From assembly GCF_000022565.1 (NCBI RefSeq), contig NC_012483.1, positions 3,782,001 through 3,846,000 on the forward strand: a stretch of DNA of 64,000 nucleotides, read 5' to 3'. Below the pieces are notes generated by a model. It was given only the letters and a program-made list of their open reading frames with translations. It did no database searches and was not told the origin of the DNA. Made by a program: the position numbers and the translations under genes. Below, piece after piece: positions 55,344-64,000 of the stretch (position 1 is the stretch's first letter; every line of letters begins with the position of its first letter). The stretch is from Acidobacterium capsulatum ATCC 51196 (GTDB lineage: Bacteria; Acidobacteriota; Terriglobia; Terriglobales; Acidobacteriaceae).

Positions 55344-56027
55344 GTGAAGATACAGACTCGCGGCATTTTGTTTGACATGGATGGCGTGCTGGTCAGCTCG
55401 CTTGGCTCCGTCGAGCGCAGTTGGCAGCGCTGGGCAGAGGAGCACGGCGTTGACCCCGCGCTCGCGATTCGCACCGCGCATGGCTGCCGGGCCATCGATA
55501 CCGTTCGTTTCCTGCGCCCTGACATTGATGCTCAGGCCGGGCTGCGCCGCATTGAAGACCTCGAAGTCGAAGACAACGAAGGCCTCGAAATTCTTCCCGG
55601 CGTGCGCGCTCTGCTTTCCCAGCTTCCGCCCCACGCGTGGACGGTCGTGACCTCGGCCACCGAGCGGCTGGCGCGTGTGCGCCTCGCGCAGGGCGGCCTC
55701 ACCGTGCCGGAGCACTTCATCACCGCCGATCTGGTCGAGAATGGCAAGCCGCATCCTGAGCCGTACCAGAAAGGTGCAAAGCTGCTCGGCCTGCGCCCGG
55801 AGGACTGCCTTGTCATTGAGGATGCCGCTTCCGGCGCCAAGGCCGGTCACGCGGCCGGGTGCAAGGTGCTGGCGACGCTCTTCTCGCACTCACTCGAAAG
55901 CCTCGCCGCCGCCGACTGGATTGTGCAGTCGCTCGAAGACGTGAAGCTCACCGTTCTTGAAGATGCGCAGGGCGTCTTGCTGGAACTCGATTTCACTCCG
56001 GTGGACCGCATGGTTCTGGCCCACTGA
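55344..56027 (+). CDS. HAD-family sugar-phosphate phosphatase-like hydrolase
   Basis: A 227-residue HAD-IA hydrolase: FDMDGVLVSS (motif I), TSATERLAR (II), NGKPHPEPYQKGA (III) and VIEDAASGAKAGHAAG (IV). This is the pattern of sugar phosphatases and beta-phosphoglucomutase-like enzymes. The start is GTG, without a Shine-Dalgarno sequence; TACCCT ends 6 bases before it. The exact substrate is unknown. Confidence 0.87.
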   Translation: MKIQTRGILFDMDGVLVSSLGSVERSWQRWAEEHGVDPALAIRTAHGCRAIDTVRFLRPDIDAQAGLRRIEDLEVEDNEGLEILPGVRALLSQLPPHAWTVVTSATERLARVRLAQGGLTVPEHFITADLVENGKPHPEPYQKGAKLLGLRPEDCLVIEDAASGAKAGHAAGCKVLATLFSHSLESLAAADWIVQSLEDVKLTVLEDAQGVLLELDFTPVDRMVLAH

Positions 56028-56071
56028 AAAGCTGCCCCGCGCAGAAGCTCTTCATCGTAGCTTCGTATCAG

Positions 56072-56127
56072 GGCATGGCTTCAGCCATGCCGCAAAAGCG
56101 CCGGAAATAACAGGGCCTTCGCCCCTG
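56072..56127. repeat. Two small palindromes, REP-like intergenic unit
   Basis: GGCATGGC-TTCA-GCCATGCC (56072-56091) is followed by CAGGGCCTTCGCCCCTG (56111-56127). Paired short hairpins of this type occur as dispersed intergenic repeats in Acidobacteria (recalled, not searched). Confidence 0.45.
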
Positions 56128-56168
56128 CACAAAGCTCATCGCCCTTGTCCTTCGCGCTTTTAATAACA

Positions 56169-56194
56169 AAGGCCGCTCCCATCGGAGCGGCCTT
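56169..56194 (-). terminator. Terminator between HAD and HPPD genes
   Basis: AAGGCCGCTCC and GGAGCGGCCTT form an 11-bp stem with a CATC loop. On the minus strand it is followed by TTGTTATT, so it ends the HPPD gene; on the plus strand it is followed by CGCTTTT and may also serve the HAD gene. Confidence 0.8.
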
Positions 56195-56224
56195 CGCTTT
56201 TCAGTCGTGATTTGAGACTGGTGC

Positions 56225-57349
56225 TTACAGATTGCCGCGCAGCTCCTGCTCGCGCTCAATGGCCTCAAACAGTGCCTTGAAGTTGCCCTTGCCAAAGCTG
56301 CGGCTGCCCTTGCGCTGAATGATCTCGTAGAAGAGCGTGGGCCGATCCTCGACCGGCTTGGTGAAGATCTGCAGCATGTAGCCCTCGTCGTCGCGATCCA
56401 CCAGGATGCCGAGCTTCTCCAGCTCTTCAATCGGCTCGTCAATCTTGCCCACGCGGCCTTCAAGTTCTGTGTAATAGCTGTGCGGCACTTTCAGAAAGGC
56501 GACGCCCTGCGCCTGCAGCTTTGAGACCGTCTCCAGAATGTCATGGGTCGCCATCGCCACATGCTGCACGCCGGGGCCATGGTAGAACTCCAGATACTCT
56601 TCAATCTGCGACTTTCTGCGCCCCTCGGCCGGCTCGTTGATCGGGAACTTCACGCGCCCGTTGCCATTGGCCATCACCTTTGACATCAGCGCGGAGTACT
56701 CGGTCGAAATGTCCTTGTCGTCAAAGTGCTGGTAGAGCGAGAAGCCCATGATGTCCGCATAGAAATCCACCCAGCGGTTCATCTCATTCCAGCCCACGTT
56801 GCCGACCATGTGGTCCACATGCAGTAGCCCTGTCGGGCGTGCAATCGTGTCTTCTGCCTCGGCGCGATAGCCCGGCAAAAAGACGCCGTGGTAGCTGCCG
56901 CGCTCCACAAAGGTATGAACGGTATCGCCATAGGCCGCTATCGAGGCCATCTTGACGGTGCCGTGCTCGTCCTTCAGTTCAAAGGGCTCGCGCACGCTGC
57001 GTGCACCACGCTTGGTCGTTTCCTTCCATGCCTGCCGCGCGTCGTCCACCCACAGGGCCACGTCGCGAATGCCGTCGCCATGCAGATGAATGTGCGCGGC
57101 AATCTCGCCATCGGGGCGCAGCGGCGTGGTCAGCACGAAGCGAATCTTGTTCTGCTGCAGCACATAGCTGGCGCGGTCGCGCACGCCGGTCTCAGGGCCG
57201 GCATAGGCGACCAGTTGAAAGCCGAAGGCGACGCGGTAGAAATAGGCCGCCTGCTTGGCGTTGCCAACATAAAACTCAACATGGTCGGTGCCGTTCAACG
57301 GCAGAAAGTCTTTTTGTGTTGCGACTTCAGGGTGAACCAGGGTGGACAT
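56225..57349 (-). CDS. hppD: 4-hydroxyphenylpyruvate dioxygenase
   Basis: A 374-residue non-heme iron dioxygenase that makes homogentisate in tyrosine breakdown. Iron ligands are the His in LLHVDHMVG, the His in VQHVAMATHD and the Glu in LFYEIIQRKG. The C-terminal GNFKALFEAIEREQ is typical. Phenylalanine hydroxylase lies 5 kb further on the same strand; together they convert phenylalanine to homogentisate. Homogentisate dioxygenase is not in the window. Confidence 0.95.
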   Translation of the reverse strand: MSTLVHPEVATQKDFLPLNGTDHVEFYVGNAKQAAYFYRVAFGFQLVAYAGPETGVRDRASYVLQQNKIRFVLTTPLRPDGEIAAHIHLHGDGIRDVALWVDDARQAWKETTKRGARSVREPFELKDEHGTVKMASIAAYGDTVHTFVERGSYHGVFLPGYRAEAEDTIARPTGLLHVDHMVGNVGWNEMNRWVDFYADIMGFSLYQHFDDKDISTEYSALMSKVMANGNGRVKFPINEPAEGRRKSQIEEYLEFYHGPGVQHVAMATHDILETVSKLQAQGVAFLKVPHSYYTELEGRVGKIDEPIEELEKLGILVDRDDEGYMLQIFTKPVEDRPTLFYEIIQRKGSRSFGKGNFKALFEAIEREQELRGNL

Positions 57350-57638
57350 GCTGTTCTACTCCGATACAGGTACAAAAGTTTGCCGGGCGCGGGGAAGTGC
57401 TCTTTTCCCCCAGCGACCCTCTAAGCTATACCCGGAATGGCACAAATGGCAAAGGGGGGAACTGTTAAGATTCATGCCCTTTCCCCTTCTGGCAACCGGT
57501 GCTCTCTGCATGATTGAGATGCCCGCGCGCGGTAAGCGGTGCAAGTGACTTAAGGGAATGTCCTGGAGGCGCAGTCTCCGATTTTTCGCGTGGCTGTCAC
57601 ATCGAATGTTGCACAATACTAGGGACAGGAGTTACGCC

Positions 57639-58307
57639 GTGCCTCGCATTCACTTTCATCAGCAACTTGCCGACCTGAAGGACCGCCTGCTCGCCATGGC
57701 CGCCCTCGCCCAGCAGGCTGTCGAGTCCGCCGTGGATGCGTATTGCAACTTCGACGATGGGCTCTGCCAGTACGTCCGCGAGAACGAGACCGCCATCAAC
57801 CTGGCCCAGCGCGAAGTGGACGAAATGGCCTACGATCTGCTCGCCAAGGAGCAGCCCATGGCCGTGGACCTGCGTTTCATTCTCGCGGTCATCAAGATCA
57901 ACGGCGATCTGGAGCGCATTGGCGATCAGGCCATGGGCATCGCGCGCCGCACCCGCGAGCTGCTTGAAACCGACCGGCCCGAGCTGCCCGTGGATATCGC
58001 CCAGATGGGCGAGCAGGCCTGCAGGATGATCCGTACCTCGGTGCTGGCGCTGCTCGATGGCGACGCGCAGGTGGCCGACACCGTGCTGACCATGGACGAT
58101 GAGATTGATGACCTGAACCGCGATGCCCAGCGCACCCTGCTGGGCAAGATTCAGGAGTCGCCCGAGTGTGCCGAGCATGCCTTGCTGGCCATCATGGTCT
58201 CGCGCAGCCTGGAGCGCATCGCCGACCACGCCACCAACATCGCCACTGACGTCATCTTCTGGATTCGCGGCGCGGACCTGCGTCATCAGCTCAGCATGGC
58301 GGAATAA
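57639..58307 (+). CDS. phoU: Phosphate transport regulator PhoU
   Basis: A 222-residue all-helical protein with two PhoU repeats; the metal-binding helices carry INGDLERIGDQAMGIARR and SRSLERIADHATNIATDV. The GTG at 57639 has CAGGAG 8 bases upstream, so the frame from 57558 is not used. PhoU normally restrains the PhoR/PstSCAB signalling complex; no pst genes are adjacent here. Confidence 0.92.
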   Translation: MPRIHFHQQLADLKDRLLAMAALAQQAVESAVDAYCNFDDGLCQYVRENETAINLAQREVDEMAYDLLAKEQPMAVDLRFILAVIKINGDLERIGDQAMGIARRTRELLETDRPELPVDIAQMGEQACRMIRTSVLALLDGDAQVADTVLTMDDEIDDLNRDAQRTLLGKIQESPECAEHALLAIMVSRSLERIADHATNIATDVIFWIRGADLRHQLSMAE

Positions 58308-58334
58308 CCGCCCGCTTCCCGGTACACTAGCAGT

Positions 58335-59183
58335 ATGTCCGCTATTGTTCTTGACGGTAAGGCTTACGCGAAGCAACTGGAAGGCGAGATGCAGGAGCGC
58401 GTCGAGCGCATCCGCGCCAAAACCAACGGCGAACCGCCGATTCTGGCCACCATTCTGGTGGGCAGTGATCCGGCCTCGGCCACGTACGTGCGCATGAAGG
58501 GCAATGCCTGCCGCCGCGTCGGCATGGACTCGCTCAGCGTTACCCTGCCCGAAGAGACCACCACCGAAGAGCTGCTGGCCAAAATCGACGAACTGAACGC
58601 CGATGAGCGCGTGCGCGGCATCCTGCTGCAGCATCCCGTACCAAAGCAGATTGATGAGCGCGCCTGCTTTGATCGCATCTCCATTGACAAAGATGTCGAT
58701 GGCGTCACCACGCACGGCTTTGGCCGCATGGCCATGGATGAGCCGGCCTACGGCTCCGCGACTCCGGCCGGCATCATGCGCCTGCTGCGGCATTATCAGA
58801 TTCCTCTGGAAGGCAAAGAGGCCGTTGTGGTGGGCCGCAGCCCCATTCTGGGCAAGCCCATGGCCATGATGCTGCTGGCCGCCAATGCCACGGTGACCAT
58901 CTGCCACTCGCGCACGAAGAATCTGCCCGACGTCATTCGCCGTGCCGACATCATTGTGGGCGCGCTCGGCAAGCCCGAGTTCATCAAGGGCGACTGGATT
59001 CGCGATGGAGCTGTCGTCGTGGACGCCGGTTATCATCCGGGCGGTGTGGGCGACATCGAGCTTTCGGCCGTGATTGGCCGCTGTGCGGCGTACACTCCGG
59101 TCCCGGGCGGTGTCGGCCCCATGACCATTGCCACGCTCATTGCGCAAACGGTGGAAGCCGCTGAAAAGGCCGCCGGCATCTAG
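58335..59183 (+). CDS. folD: Bifunctional methylenetetrahydrofolate dehydrogenase/cyclohydrolase
   Basis: A 282-residue Fol[17 protein letters not shown] holds the catalytic lysine, [11 protein letters not shown] is conserved, and [13 protein letters not shown] and [14 protein letters not shown] are family signatures. It makes 10-formyl-THF for purine and initiator tRNA formylation. No Shine-Dalgarno sequence; TACACT ends 6 bases before the ATG. Confidence 0.95.
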   Translation: MSAIVLDGKAYAKQLEGEMQERVERIRAKTNGEPPILATILVGSDPASATYVRMKGNACRRVGMDSLSVTLPEETTTEELLAKIDELNADERVRGILLQHPVPKQIDERACFDRISIDKDVDGVTTHGFGRMAMDEPAYGSATPAGIMRLLRHYQIPLEGKEAVVVGRSPILGKPMAMMLLAANATVTICHSRTKNLPDVIRRADIIVGALGKPEFIKGDWIRDGAVVVDAGYHPGGVGDIELSAVIGRCAAYTPVPGGVGPMTIATLIAQTVEAAEKAAGI

Positions 59184-59277
59184 CGCAGCCTCTGTTTCGC
59201 GCGGGCCACTCAGCAGAATGAAGCGAAATCGCCGGCTCGTGCATCTTTTGAAGAACGATAAATTCATTGTCCGCGCA

Positions 59278-59299
59278 TGCGGGGCAAGGTTGCCCCGCA
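59278..59299. repeat. Hairpin overlapping the guaB promoter
   Basis: TGCGGGGCA and TGCCCCGCA form a 9-bp stem with an AGGT loop. The right arm overlaps the -35 box of the guaB promoter. No T-run follows; it could be a folD mRNA end or an operator. Confidence 0.45.
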
Positions 59300-59318
59300 C
59301 CGGCGTGGACTCTACAAT
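59290..59318 (+). promoter_or_regulatory. Sigma-70-like promoter of guaB
   Basis: TTGCCC (59290-59295) and TACAAT (59313-59318) are spaced 17 bp. The leader to the ATG at 59392 would be about 65 bases. Confidence 0.55.
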
Positions 59319-59391
59319 GTCACAAAGCTGCTCCTGCCCGCCTCCTTTCTGAACGCATTGGCCCTCGAGAGCTTTTGCCGAAAAAATACTT

Positions 59392-60915
59392 ATGATTGAT
59401 GGACCGATTCCCGAAGCTCTGACGTTTGATGATGTGCTGCTGGTTCCTGCCTACAGCGAAGTAATTCCCAGCCAGGTCAGTACCGAGACGCGACTGACGC
59501 GTACCATCCGGTTGAACATTCCACTTTTGAGTGCCGCGATGGACACCGTGACCGAGTCGCGCCTGGCCATTGCGATGGCCCAGCAGGGCGGCATTGGCAT
59601 TGTTCACCGCAACCTCACCATTGAGGAGCAGGCCGGGGAAATCGACAAGGTCAAGCGCTCTGAGAGCGGCATGATCGTCGATCCGGTCACGATGGAGCCC
59701 GAGCAGTTGATCTCCGACGCCCTCGACGTGATGCGGCGTTACAAGATCAGCGGCGTGCCCGTGACGCGCAACAAGAAGCTGGTCGGCATTCTGACCAACC
59801 GCGACCTGCGCTTTGAGACCCGCACTGATGTGCCCATCGGCGAGGTGATGACCAAGGAGCATCTCATCACCGTTCCCGTCGGCACCACGCTGGAGCAGGC
59901 CGAAGAGATTCTGCATCACCACCGCGTCGAGAAGCTGCTGGTCGTCAATGACCAGTACGAGCTCAAGGGCCTCATCACCGTCAAGGACATCCAGAAGAAG
60001 CTCAAGTACCCCAACGCCTCCAAGGACGAGCAGGGCCGCCTGCGCGTGGGCGGCGCCATCGGCGCTACGGGCGACTTTCTGGAGCGCGCCGCCGAGCTGA
60101 TCAAAAATCGCGTGGACGTACTCTCCATCGATTCGGCCCACGGTCACTCCTCGCGTGTGCTCGATGCCATTCGCGAGGTCAAGAAGCGCTTTCCTGATGT
60201 CGCTCTGCTCGCCGGCAATGTGGCCACCTACGAGGGTGCCAAGGCCATGATCGAGGCCGGTGCGGACGGCATCAAGGTGGGCATCGGCCCCGGCTCCATC
60301 TGCACCACGCGCATGGTCACCGGCGCGGGCATGCCGCAGATCACGGCTATCTCCGAGGCATTCCGTGCGGGCCGCGAGCATGATGTTCCGGTCATTGCTG
60401 ACGGCGGCATCAAGTACTCCGGCGATATCGCCAAGGCCATCGCCGCCGGCGCAAGCTCGGTGATGATTGGCTCGCTCTTTGCCGGTGTGGATGAAAGCCC
60501 CGGCGAAACCATCCTCTACCAGGGCCGCTCCTTCAAGGCGTACCGTGGCATGGGCTCGCTGAGCGCTATGTCGCAGGGCTCGGGCGAACGCTACTTCCAG
60601 GGGCCGAGCGACCGCTTTGCCGAGGCCGTGCGCAGCGAGGGTGTCGTCAGCCGCGAGCGCAACGGCGAGAACCGCCTCGCCAAGTTTGTGCCTGAAGGCA
60701 TTGAAGGCCGCGTGCCCTATCGCGGACCCCTCGAAGCCATGGTCTACCAGCTTGTCGGTGGCCTCCGCTCCGGCATGGGCTATCTGGGCTGCTCCAGCAT
60801 TCACGAGATGCAGACGCAGTCTCGCTTCGTGCGCATCTCCAACGCGGGCCTGCGTGAGAGCCACGTGCACGACGTCATCATCACGCGCGAGGCTCCCAAC
60901 TATCACGTGGAGTAG
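59392..60915 (+). CDS. guaB: IMP dehydrogenase
   Basis: A 507-residue enzyme for the committed step of GMP synthesis. The TIM barrel is split by two CBS domains (about 95-205). The catalytic cysteine is in [13 protein letters not shown]; the flap includes [10 protein letters not shown] and the C-terminal EGRVPYRG is present. It is complete. PurH is in the same window but not linked. Confidence 0.96.
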   Translation: MIDGPIPEALTFDDVLLVPAYSEVIPSQVSTETRLTRTIRLNIPLLSAAMDTVTESRLAIAMAQQGGIGIVHRNLTIEEQAGEIDKVKRSESGMIVDPVTMEPEQLISDALDVMRRYKISGVPVTRNKKLVGILTNRDLRFETRTDVPIGEVMTKEHLITVPVGTTLEQAEEILHHHRVEKLLVVNDQYELKGLITVKDIQKKLKYPNASKDEQGRLRVGGAIGATGDFLERAAELIKNRVDVLSIDSAHGHSSRVLDAIREVKKRFPDVALLAGNVATYEGAKAMIEAGADGIKVGIGPGSICTTRMVTGAGMPQITAISEAFRAGREHDVPVIADGGIKYSGDIAKAIAAGASSVMIGSLFAGVDESPGETILYQGRSFKAYRGMGSLSAMSQGSGERYFQGPSDRFAEAVRSEGVVSRERNGENRLAKFVPEGIEGRVPYRGPLEAMVYQLVGGLRSGMGYLGCSSIHEMQTQSRFVRISNAGLRESHVHDVIITREAPNYHVE

Positions 60916-60937
60916 TCCTCAGCCAATCAGGCAAGAC

Positions 60938-60970
60938 AAAGGGTGCGGGAGATTCCCGCACCCTTTCCAT
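60938..60970 (+). terminator. Rho-independent terminator of guaB
   Basis: AAAGGGTGCGGGA and TCCCGCACCCTTT form a 13-bp perfect stem with a GAT loop. It lies 22 bases after the stop codon and 24 bases before the convergent crcB end, so it may act in both directions. Confidence 0.85.
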
Positions 60971-60989
60971 TTCCGCTGATATTGCCGGC

Positions 60990-61364
60990 CTACGCTACGA
61001 TGCGGTTGCCGACGACCATCCCCAGCCAGACCGCCAGAATGCCCAGCGCCAGACTGCTGCCAAAGTAAAGCACCGCTGTGCCCATCTGGCCATGCTGCGC
61101 GGCCCGCAGCGTTTCGTACTCAAACGTCGAGAAGGTCGTGTACGCACCGATAAACCCGGTCGGAATCGCGAGCCGCCATGCCGGAGACAGGTCCATGTGC
61201 GCGTCCAGCACGGTCAGCGCGAGACCGATCAGGAAGCACCCCGTCACGTTGATGGCAAAGGTGCCGTAAGGGAAGCGGGTGCCGAGACGCTCGTAAATCC
61301 ACACTCCCACGGTGTAACGCGCCAGCGCGCCCAGTGCGCCGCCCAGCGCAACCCACAGATATTT
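60990..61364 (-). CDS. crcB: Fluoride channel CrcB/Fluc
   Basis: A 124-residue protein with four membrane helices: GGALGALARY, the central NVTGCFLIG and GFIGAYTTFSTF, which hold the asparagine, phenylalanine and threonine residues lining the Fluc pore. It works as a dual-topology dimer to export fluoride. The ATG at 61364 has AAGGAGT 10 bases upstream. The 5' leader holds a fluoride riboswitch. Confidence 0.93.
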   Translation of the reverse strand, partial: KYLWVALGGALGALARYTVGVWIYERLGTRFPYGTFAINVTGCFLIGLALTVLDAHMDLSPAWRLAIPTGFIGAYTTFSTFEYETLRAAQHGQMGTAVLYFGSSLALGILAVWLGMVVGNRIVA

Positions 61365-61426
61365 CATTTGAAAAGACTCCTTCCTGGCACTCTTTGAACC
61401 GCGAGCGCGGTGCTTCAGCAAAAGTG

Positions 61427-61487
61427 TCAGGAGTCATTGGCTGCCGGGACCGGCAACGGTTGGGACTGAGGCGAACTCCACCGCCCG
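61427..61487 (-). ncRNA. Fluoride riboswitch (crcB motif)
   Basis: On the minus strand the leader of crcB contains GGGCGGTGGAGTTCGCC, then CAACCG, a small stem GCCGG/CCGGC and ATGACTCCTGA. This follows the crcB-motif layout: a GGCG/CGCC stem with GGAGT in its loop forming a pseudoknot with the distal ACTCC, an AACCG junction and the conserved ATGACTCCT. A short hairpin (ACCGCG/CGCGGT, 61398-61411) lies between it and the ribosome binding site and may be the expression platform. Confidence 0.85.
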
Positions 61488-61622
61488 TATCTCCAGCATG
61501 GCGAAGGGCGCGCCGCGCGTCAAGAGGGCACTGTGTTCATGAGCGCAAAACCACTTTACGCAAGATTTATGATGGGCGCGGCGTAACAGTTGGTCTCAGG
61601 CGTCATCATACAAGTACAACGC

Positions 61623-62678
61623 ATGCGAATCCTTACGACCTCCACGGCTTTTCCCAAGCACTACTATACGCAGCAGCAGATCGCTGAAGAGCTTTGCCGG
61701 TATTGGGAGCAAAGCATTGATATCGCGGTGCTTGAGCGGCTGCATGGCCGCACCGGCGTCGATGGGCGCTACTTTTCCCGGCCTCTGGACGAGTACCGCT
61801 CGCTCGACACCTGGGGCAAGGCCAATAACGTGTGGATTGAAACCGCGCTCGACCTCGGCGAGCAGGCCATCGAGTGCCTGCTGCGGCAATCGGGCGTGCG
61901 GCGCGAGCAGATCGGCGCGATCTTTTTTGTGTCGGTGACCGGCGTGGCCAGCCCCTCGATTGACGCGCGGCTGGTGAATCGCATGGGCCTGCCGCGCAGC
62001 ATTCGCCGCAACCCCATCTTTGGGCTGGGCTGCGTCGCCGGAGCCGCCGGCCTGGCGCGCGTGGCCGATTACGTGAAGGCCTATCCCGATCAATATGCCG
62101 TGCTGCTGTCTGTCGAGCTGTGTTCGCTGACGTGGCAGCGGGGCGATGTGTCGGTCGCGAACCTCATCTCGACGGGTCTGTTTGGCGATGGCGCGGCCGC
62201 CGTTCTCGTGGGCGGAGCCCAGACGCCGGCGCTGGCCGGCGCGGGGCCGCGCATTCTGGACCATGCGCAGGTCTTTTACCCCGGCACCGAAGACGTGATG
62301 GGCTGGGATATCTCCGAGCGCGGCTTTCAGATCGTGCTGTCGCCAGAGGTGCCGCAGGTGGTGCGCGAGAATCTGGGCGGCGATGTGGACCGCTTTCTGG
62401 CCGGGCATGGGCTGACGCGGGCCGATATCGGCTGCTGGCTCATGCATACGGGCGGCCCCAAAGTGCTGGAGGCCTCAGAAGAGGCGCTCGGCCTCGAGCA
62501 CGGCGCGCTGGTGCGCTCGTGGGAGGCGCTGCGGCGCGTGGGCAATCTGTCGTCGGCCTCCGTGCTGGTGGTGCTCGATGACGTGATGAAGCAGCACCGT
62601 CCCGCGCCGGGCACAAAGAGCCTGCTGGCCGCCATGGGCCCGGGCTTCTGCGCGGAGATGCTGCTGCTGGAGTGGTGA
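61623..62678 (+). CDS. Type III polyketide synthase
   Basis: A 351-residue chalcone-synthase-fold enzyme. The catalytic Cys is at 137 (FGLGCVAGAAG), the His in LMHTGGPKVLEA and the Asn in RVGNLSSASVL. Bacterial relatives make alkylpyrones or alkylresorcinols from fatty acyl-CoA and malonyl-CoA. The ATG at 61623 is taken from the family N-terminus (MRILTTSTAFP). It stands alone, with no methyltransferase next to it, convergent with phenylalanine hydroxylase. Confidence 0.88.
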   Translation: MRILTTSTAFPKHYYTQQQIAEELCRYWEQSIDIAVLERLHGRTGVDGRYFSRPLDEYRSLDTWGKANNVWIETALDLGEQAIECLLRQSGVRREQIGAIFFVSVTGVASPSIDARLVNRMGLPRSIRRNPIFGLGCVAGAAGLARVADYVKAYPDQYAVLLSVELCSLTWQRGDVSVANLISTGLFGDGAAAVLVGGAQTPALAGAGPRILDHAQVFYPGTEDVMGWDISERGFQIVLSPEVPQVVRENLGGDVDRFLAGHGLTRADIGCWLMHTGGPKVLEASEEALGLEHGALVRSWEALRRVGNLSSASVLVVLDDVMKQHRPAPGTKSLLAAMGPGFCAEMLLLEW

Positions 62679-62694
62679 GACGAGCTTTCTCCCT

Positions 62695-63438
62695 TTAGCG
62701 GCAGAGCAGGGCTTCGGCTTCTTTGGCGGCCTCGAAGATCTGGTCAAACGACTCGACGGCGTACAGCACCGGCTGCATCTCTGAGACGTTGACCGTCTGG
62801 TTGAGCACCTGTTCGAGGTTCCAGTCGCGAATCTCGGGCCTGCCCTCAATCACATGCGTGGACTCGCCGTGCGAGGAGATCAGCCCGCTGCCGTAGAGCT
62901 TGATTTGCCCATGCTGGCGGATGACGCCGAACTCCACGGTGAACCAGAAGAGGCGGCCCATGCGTTCGAGGGCGTCCTTGTCGTGCATGATGCGGGCGCA
63001 GGTCTTGCCATACTGCTGCAGAAAGTCGGCAAAGACGGGGTGCGCGTGCATGGGCACGTGGCCGAGCACGTCGTGAAAGATGTCCGGCTCAGGGGTGTAC
63101 TCCATCGACTCGCGGTCACGCAGCCAGGTTGTGGTGGGGAACTGGCGGTCGGCCAGCATCTCAAAGAAGGCGTCGGGCGGCAGAAAGCCGCTGACCGGGG
63201 TGGCGTTCCAGCCGGTGAGCGGGCCCAGGCGGCGGTTGACGTCCGCAAGGTTGGGGATGGAGTCCTCGCGCAGGCCGATCTGGACGAAGCCGGAGAGATA
63301 CTCCTGGCAGGCGTACTGGCGCAACTGGGGCATGCGGCGGCCGACCAGCTCCTGCCAGATGGCGTGCTGCTCGGATGTGTACGCGTTCCAGTCCTGCTGG
63401 ATGAGGTAGGGCTCGGCGACGGTCAAGGTAGAGGGCAT
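62695..63438 (-). CDS. phhA: Phenylalanine 4-monooxygenase
   Basis: A 247-residue aromatic amino acid hydroxylase. Iron ligands are the two His in FHDVLGHVPMH and the Glu in FTVEFGVIR. The ATG at 63438 gives the usual bacterial length without a regulatory ACT domain. It converts phenylalanine to tyrosine using a pterin; with the HPPD gene it forms the upper pathway to homogentisate. It ends 16 bases from the convergent type III PKS gene. Confidence 0.92.
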   Translation of the reverse strand: MPSTLTVAEPYLIQQDWNAYTSEQHAIWQELVGRRMPQLRQYACQEYLSGFVQIGLREDSIPNLADVNRRLGPLTGWNATPVSGFLPPDAFFEMLADRQFPTTTWLRDRESMEYTPEPDIFHDVLGHVPMHAHPVFADFLQQYGKTCARIMHDKDALERMGRLFWFTVEFGVIRQHGQIKLYGSGLISSHGESTHVIEGRPEIRDWNLEQVLNQTVNVSEMQPVLYAVESFDQIFEAAKEAEALLCR

Positions 63439-63571
63439 ATCGGGACTCCGGACGAAACCCTTTAGCATCGCGCGCCGGATTGGGGTTGTCAAACGGCTCC
63501 GGCAAGCCCCCATCGATGTGGGCTTGTCTATCGGAGACGGGCTAGGGGGGACGGGCCAGGGGCGAGACGGG

Positions 63572-64000
63572 CTAGGGGATTGTTTGCCAGCGCGGTGCGG
63601 GGCTCTTGCGAGAGGCTTCCTGGGTGCTTTTGGGCGGGGTGGTCTTCTTCCGGGCGCTGTCACGGTTCTGTAGGATGCGGGGGCCGCGTTTGTGTATGAA
63701 GCTGGTCAGCGCATGCACGTGGGTGCTGAGTTCGCGGCCGAGCGGCGTGAGGCTGTACTCCACTTTGGGCGGTTTGGTGGCGAGCACGGTGCGCTTGACG
63801 AAGCCATCCATCTCCAGGCGGCGCAGGGTTTGGGCGAGCATTTTCTCGCTGACTCCGCCGATGAGGTAGGCCAGTTCGCTGAAGCGGTAGGTGCGCTCGC
63901 GCAGCAGCACGATGACGAGCGATCCCCAGCGGGACATGATGTCGTCGAGGATGATGCGGGTGGGGCAGTCCGCGGCGTAGAGGTTGGGCTTGGGGATGCG
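63572..64000 (-). CDS. HxlR-family transcription regulator (5' end outside window)
   Basis: Winged-helix regulator; the frame is open to the right edge, so the N-terminus is missing. The visible part starts with the typical CPTR cysteine region (DCPTRIILDD), then SRWGSLVIVLL, the wing helix RFSELAYLIGGVSEKMLAQTL and LRRLEMDGFVKR. The C-terminus is extended by a basic Lys/Ser/Pro tail. HxlR proteins often sense electrophiles or oxidation through the N-terminal cysteine. Its target may be the phenylalanine hydroxylase gene next to it, but nothing proves that. Confidence 0.85.
   Translation of the reverse strand, partial: RIPKPNLYAADCPTRIILDDIMSRWGSLVIVLLRERTYRFSELAYLIGGVSEKMLAQTLRRLEMDGFVKRTVLATKPPKVEYSLTPLGRELSTHVHALTSFIHKRGPRILQNRDSARKKTTPPKSTQEASRKSPAPRWQTIP

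Overview
This window looks like a chromosomal segment of an Acidobacteriota bacterium (Acidobacteriaceae / Terriglobia type). That is inferred from the very large TonB-dependent receptor with an N-terminal carboxypeptidase-regulatory domain, the style of the fucose and hydroxyproline gene sets, and GC-rich core genes. No rRNA, complete tRNA or CRISPR array was found.

Bases 1 to about 13,890 are the right-hand part of an integrated mobile element. The left edge carries a type IV secretion (conjugation) module (VirB4 partial, VirB3, VirB2). It is followed by small accessory genes, an XRE plus ImmA/IrrE-type peptidase operon, a SAP-domain protein, a relic of a PIN toxin, a four-gene minus-strand block, an IS3-family transposase relic and an intact PIN-toxin/antitoxin pair. 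The four-gene block holds a three-component ABC-ATPase conflict system (ABC-3C) followed by a DUF6119/TIGR04141-type gene. The element ends at the displaced 3' half of an initiator tRNA-Met gene (13844-13888), a typical tRNA-integrase attachment site; the intact tRNA and the integrase should lie left of the window.

From 14,230 onward the genes are ordinary chromosome. 14233-18736 is a tightly overlapping trans-4-hydroxy-L-proline catabolic operon. A secreted DPP-IV-type peptidase that could supply Pro/Hyp peptides lies divergent to it. 21648-35681 is a complete L-fucose utilisation locus: TonB receptor, FucP permease, lactonase, LacI-type regulator, secreted alpha-L-fucosidase, FAH hydrolase, UxaA-type dehydratase and two SDR dehydrogenases. 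Shared LacI-type operator sequences sit in its promoters.

35902-41095 is the Anbu proteasome-like cluster (circularly permuted ATP-grasp, alpha-E, transglutaminase, Anbu) preceded by a GAF-ANTAR regulator. The rest is housekeeping and metabolic: purH, rhomboid protease, dienelactone hydrolase, an MFS transporter, fabG, TMEM175 channel, a double-length ThyX, recA, coaD, an aminotransferase, a HAD phosphatase, phoU, folD and guaB. The right end has phenylalanine/tyrosine degradation (HPPD and phenylalanine hydroxylase), a type III polyketide synthase, and a CrcB fluoride channel controlled by a recognisable fluoride riboswitch. Several core genes lack a Shine-Dalgarno sequence and have a TANNNT box 6-9 nt before the start codon, which suggests leaderless mRNAs.
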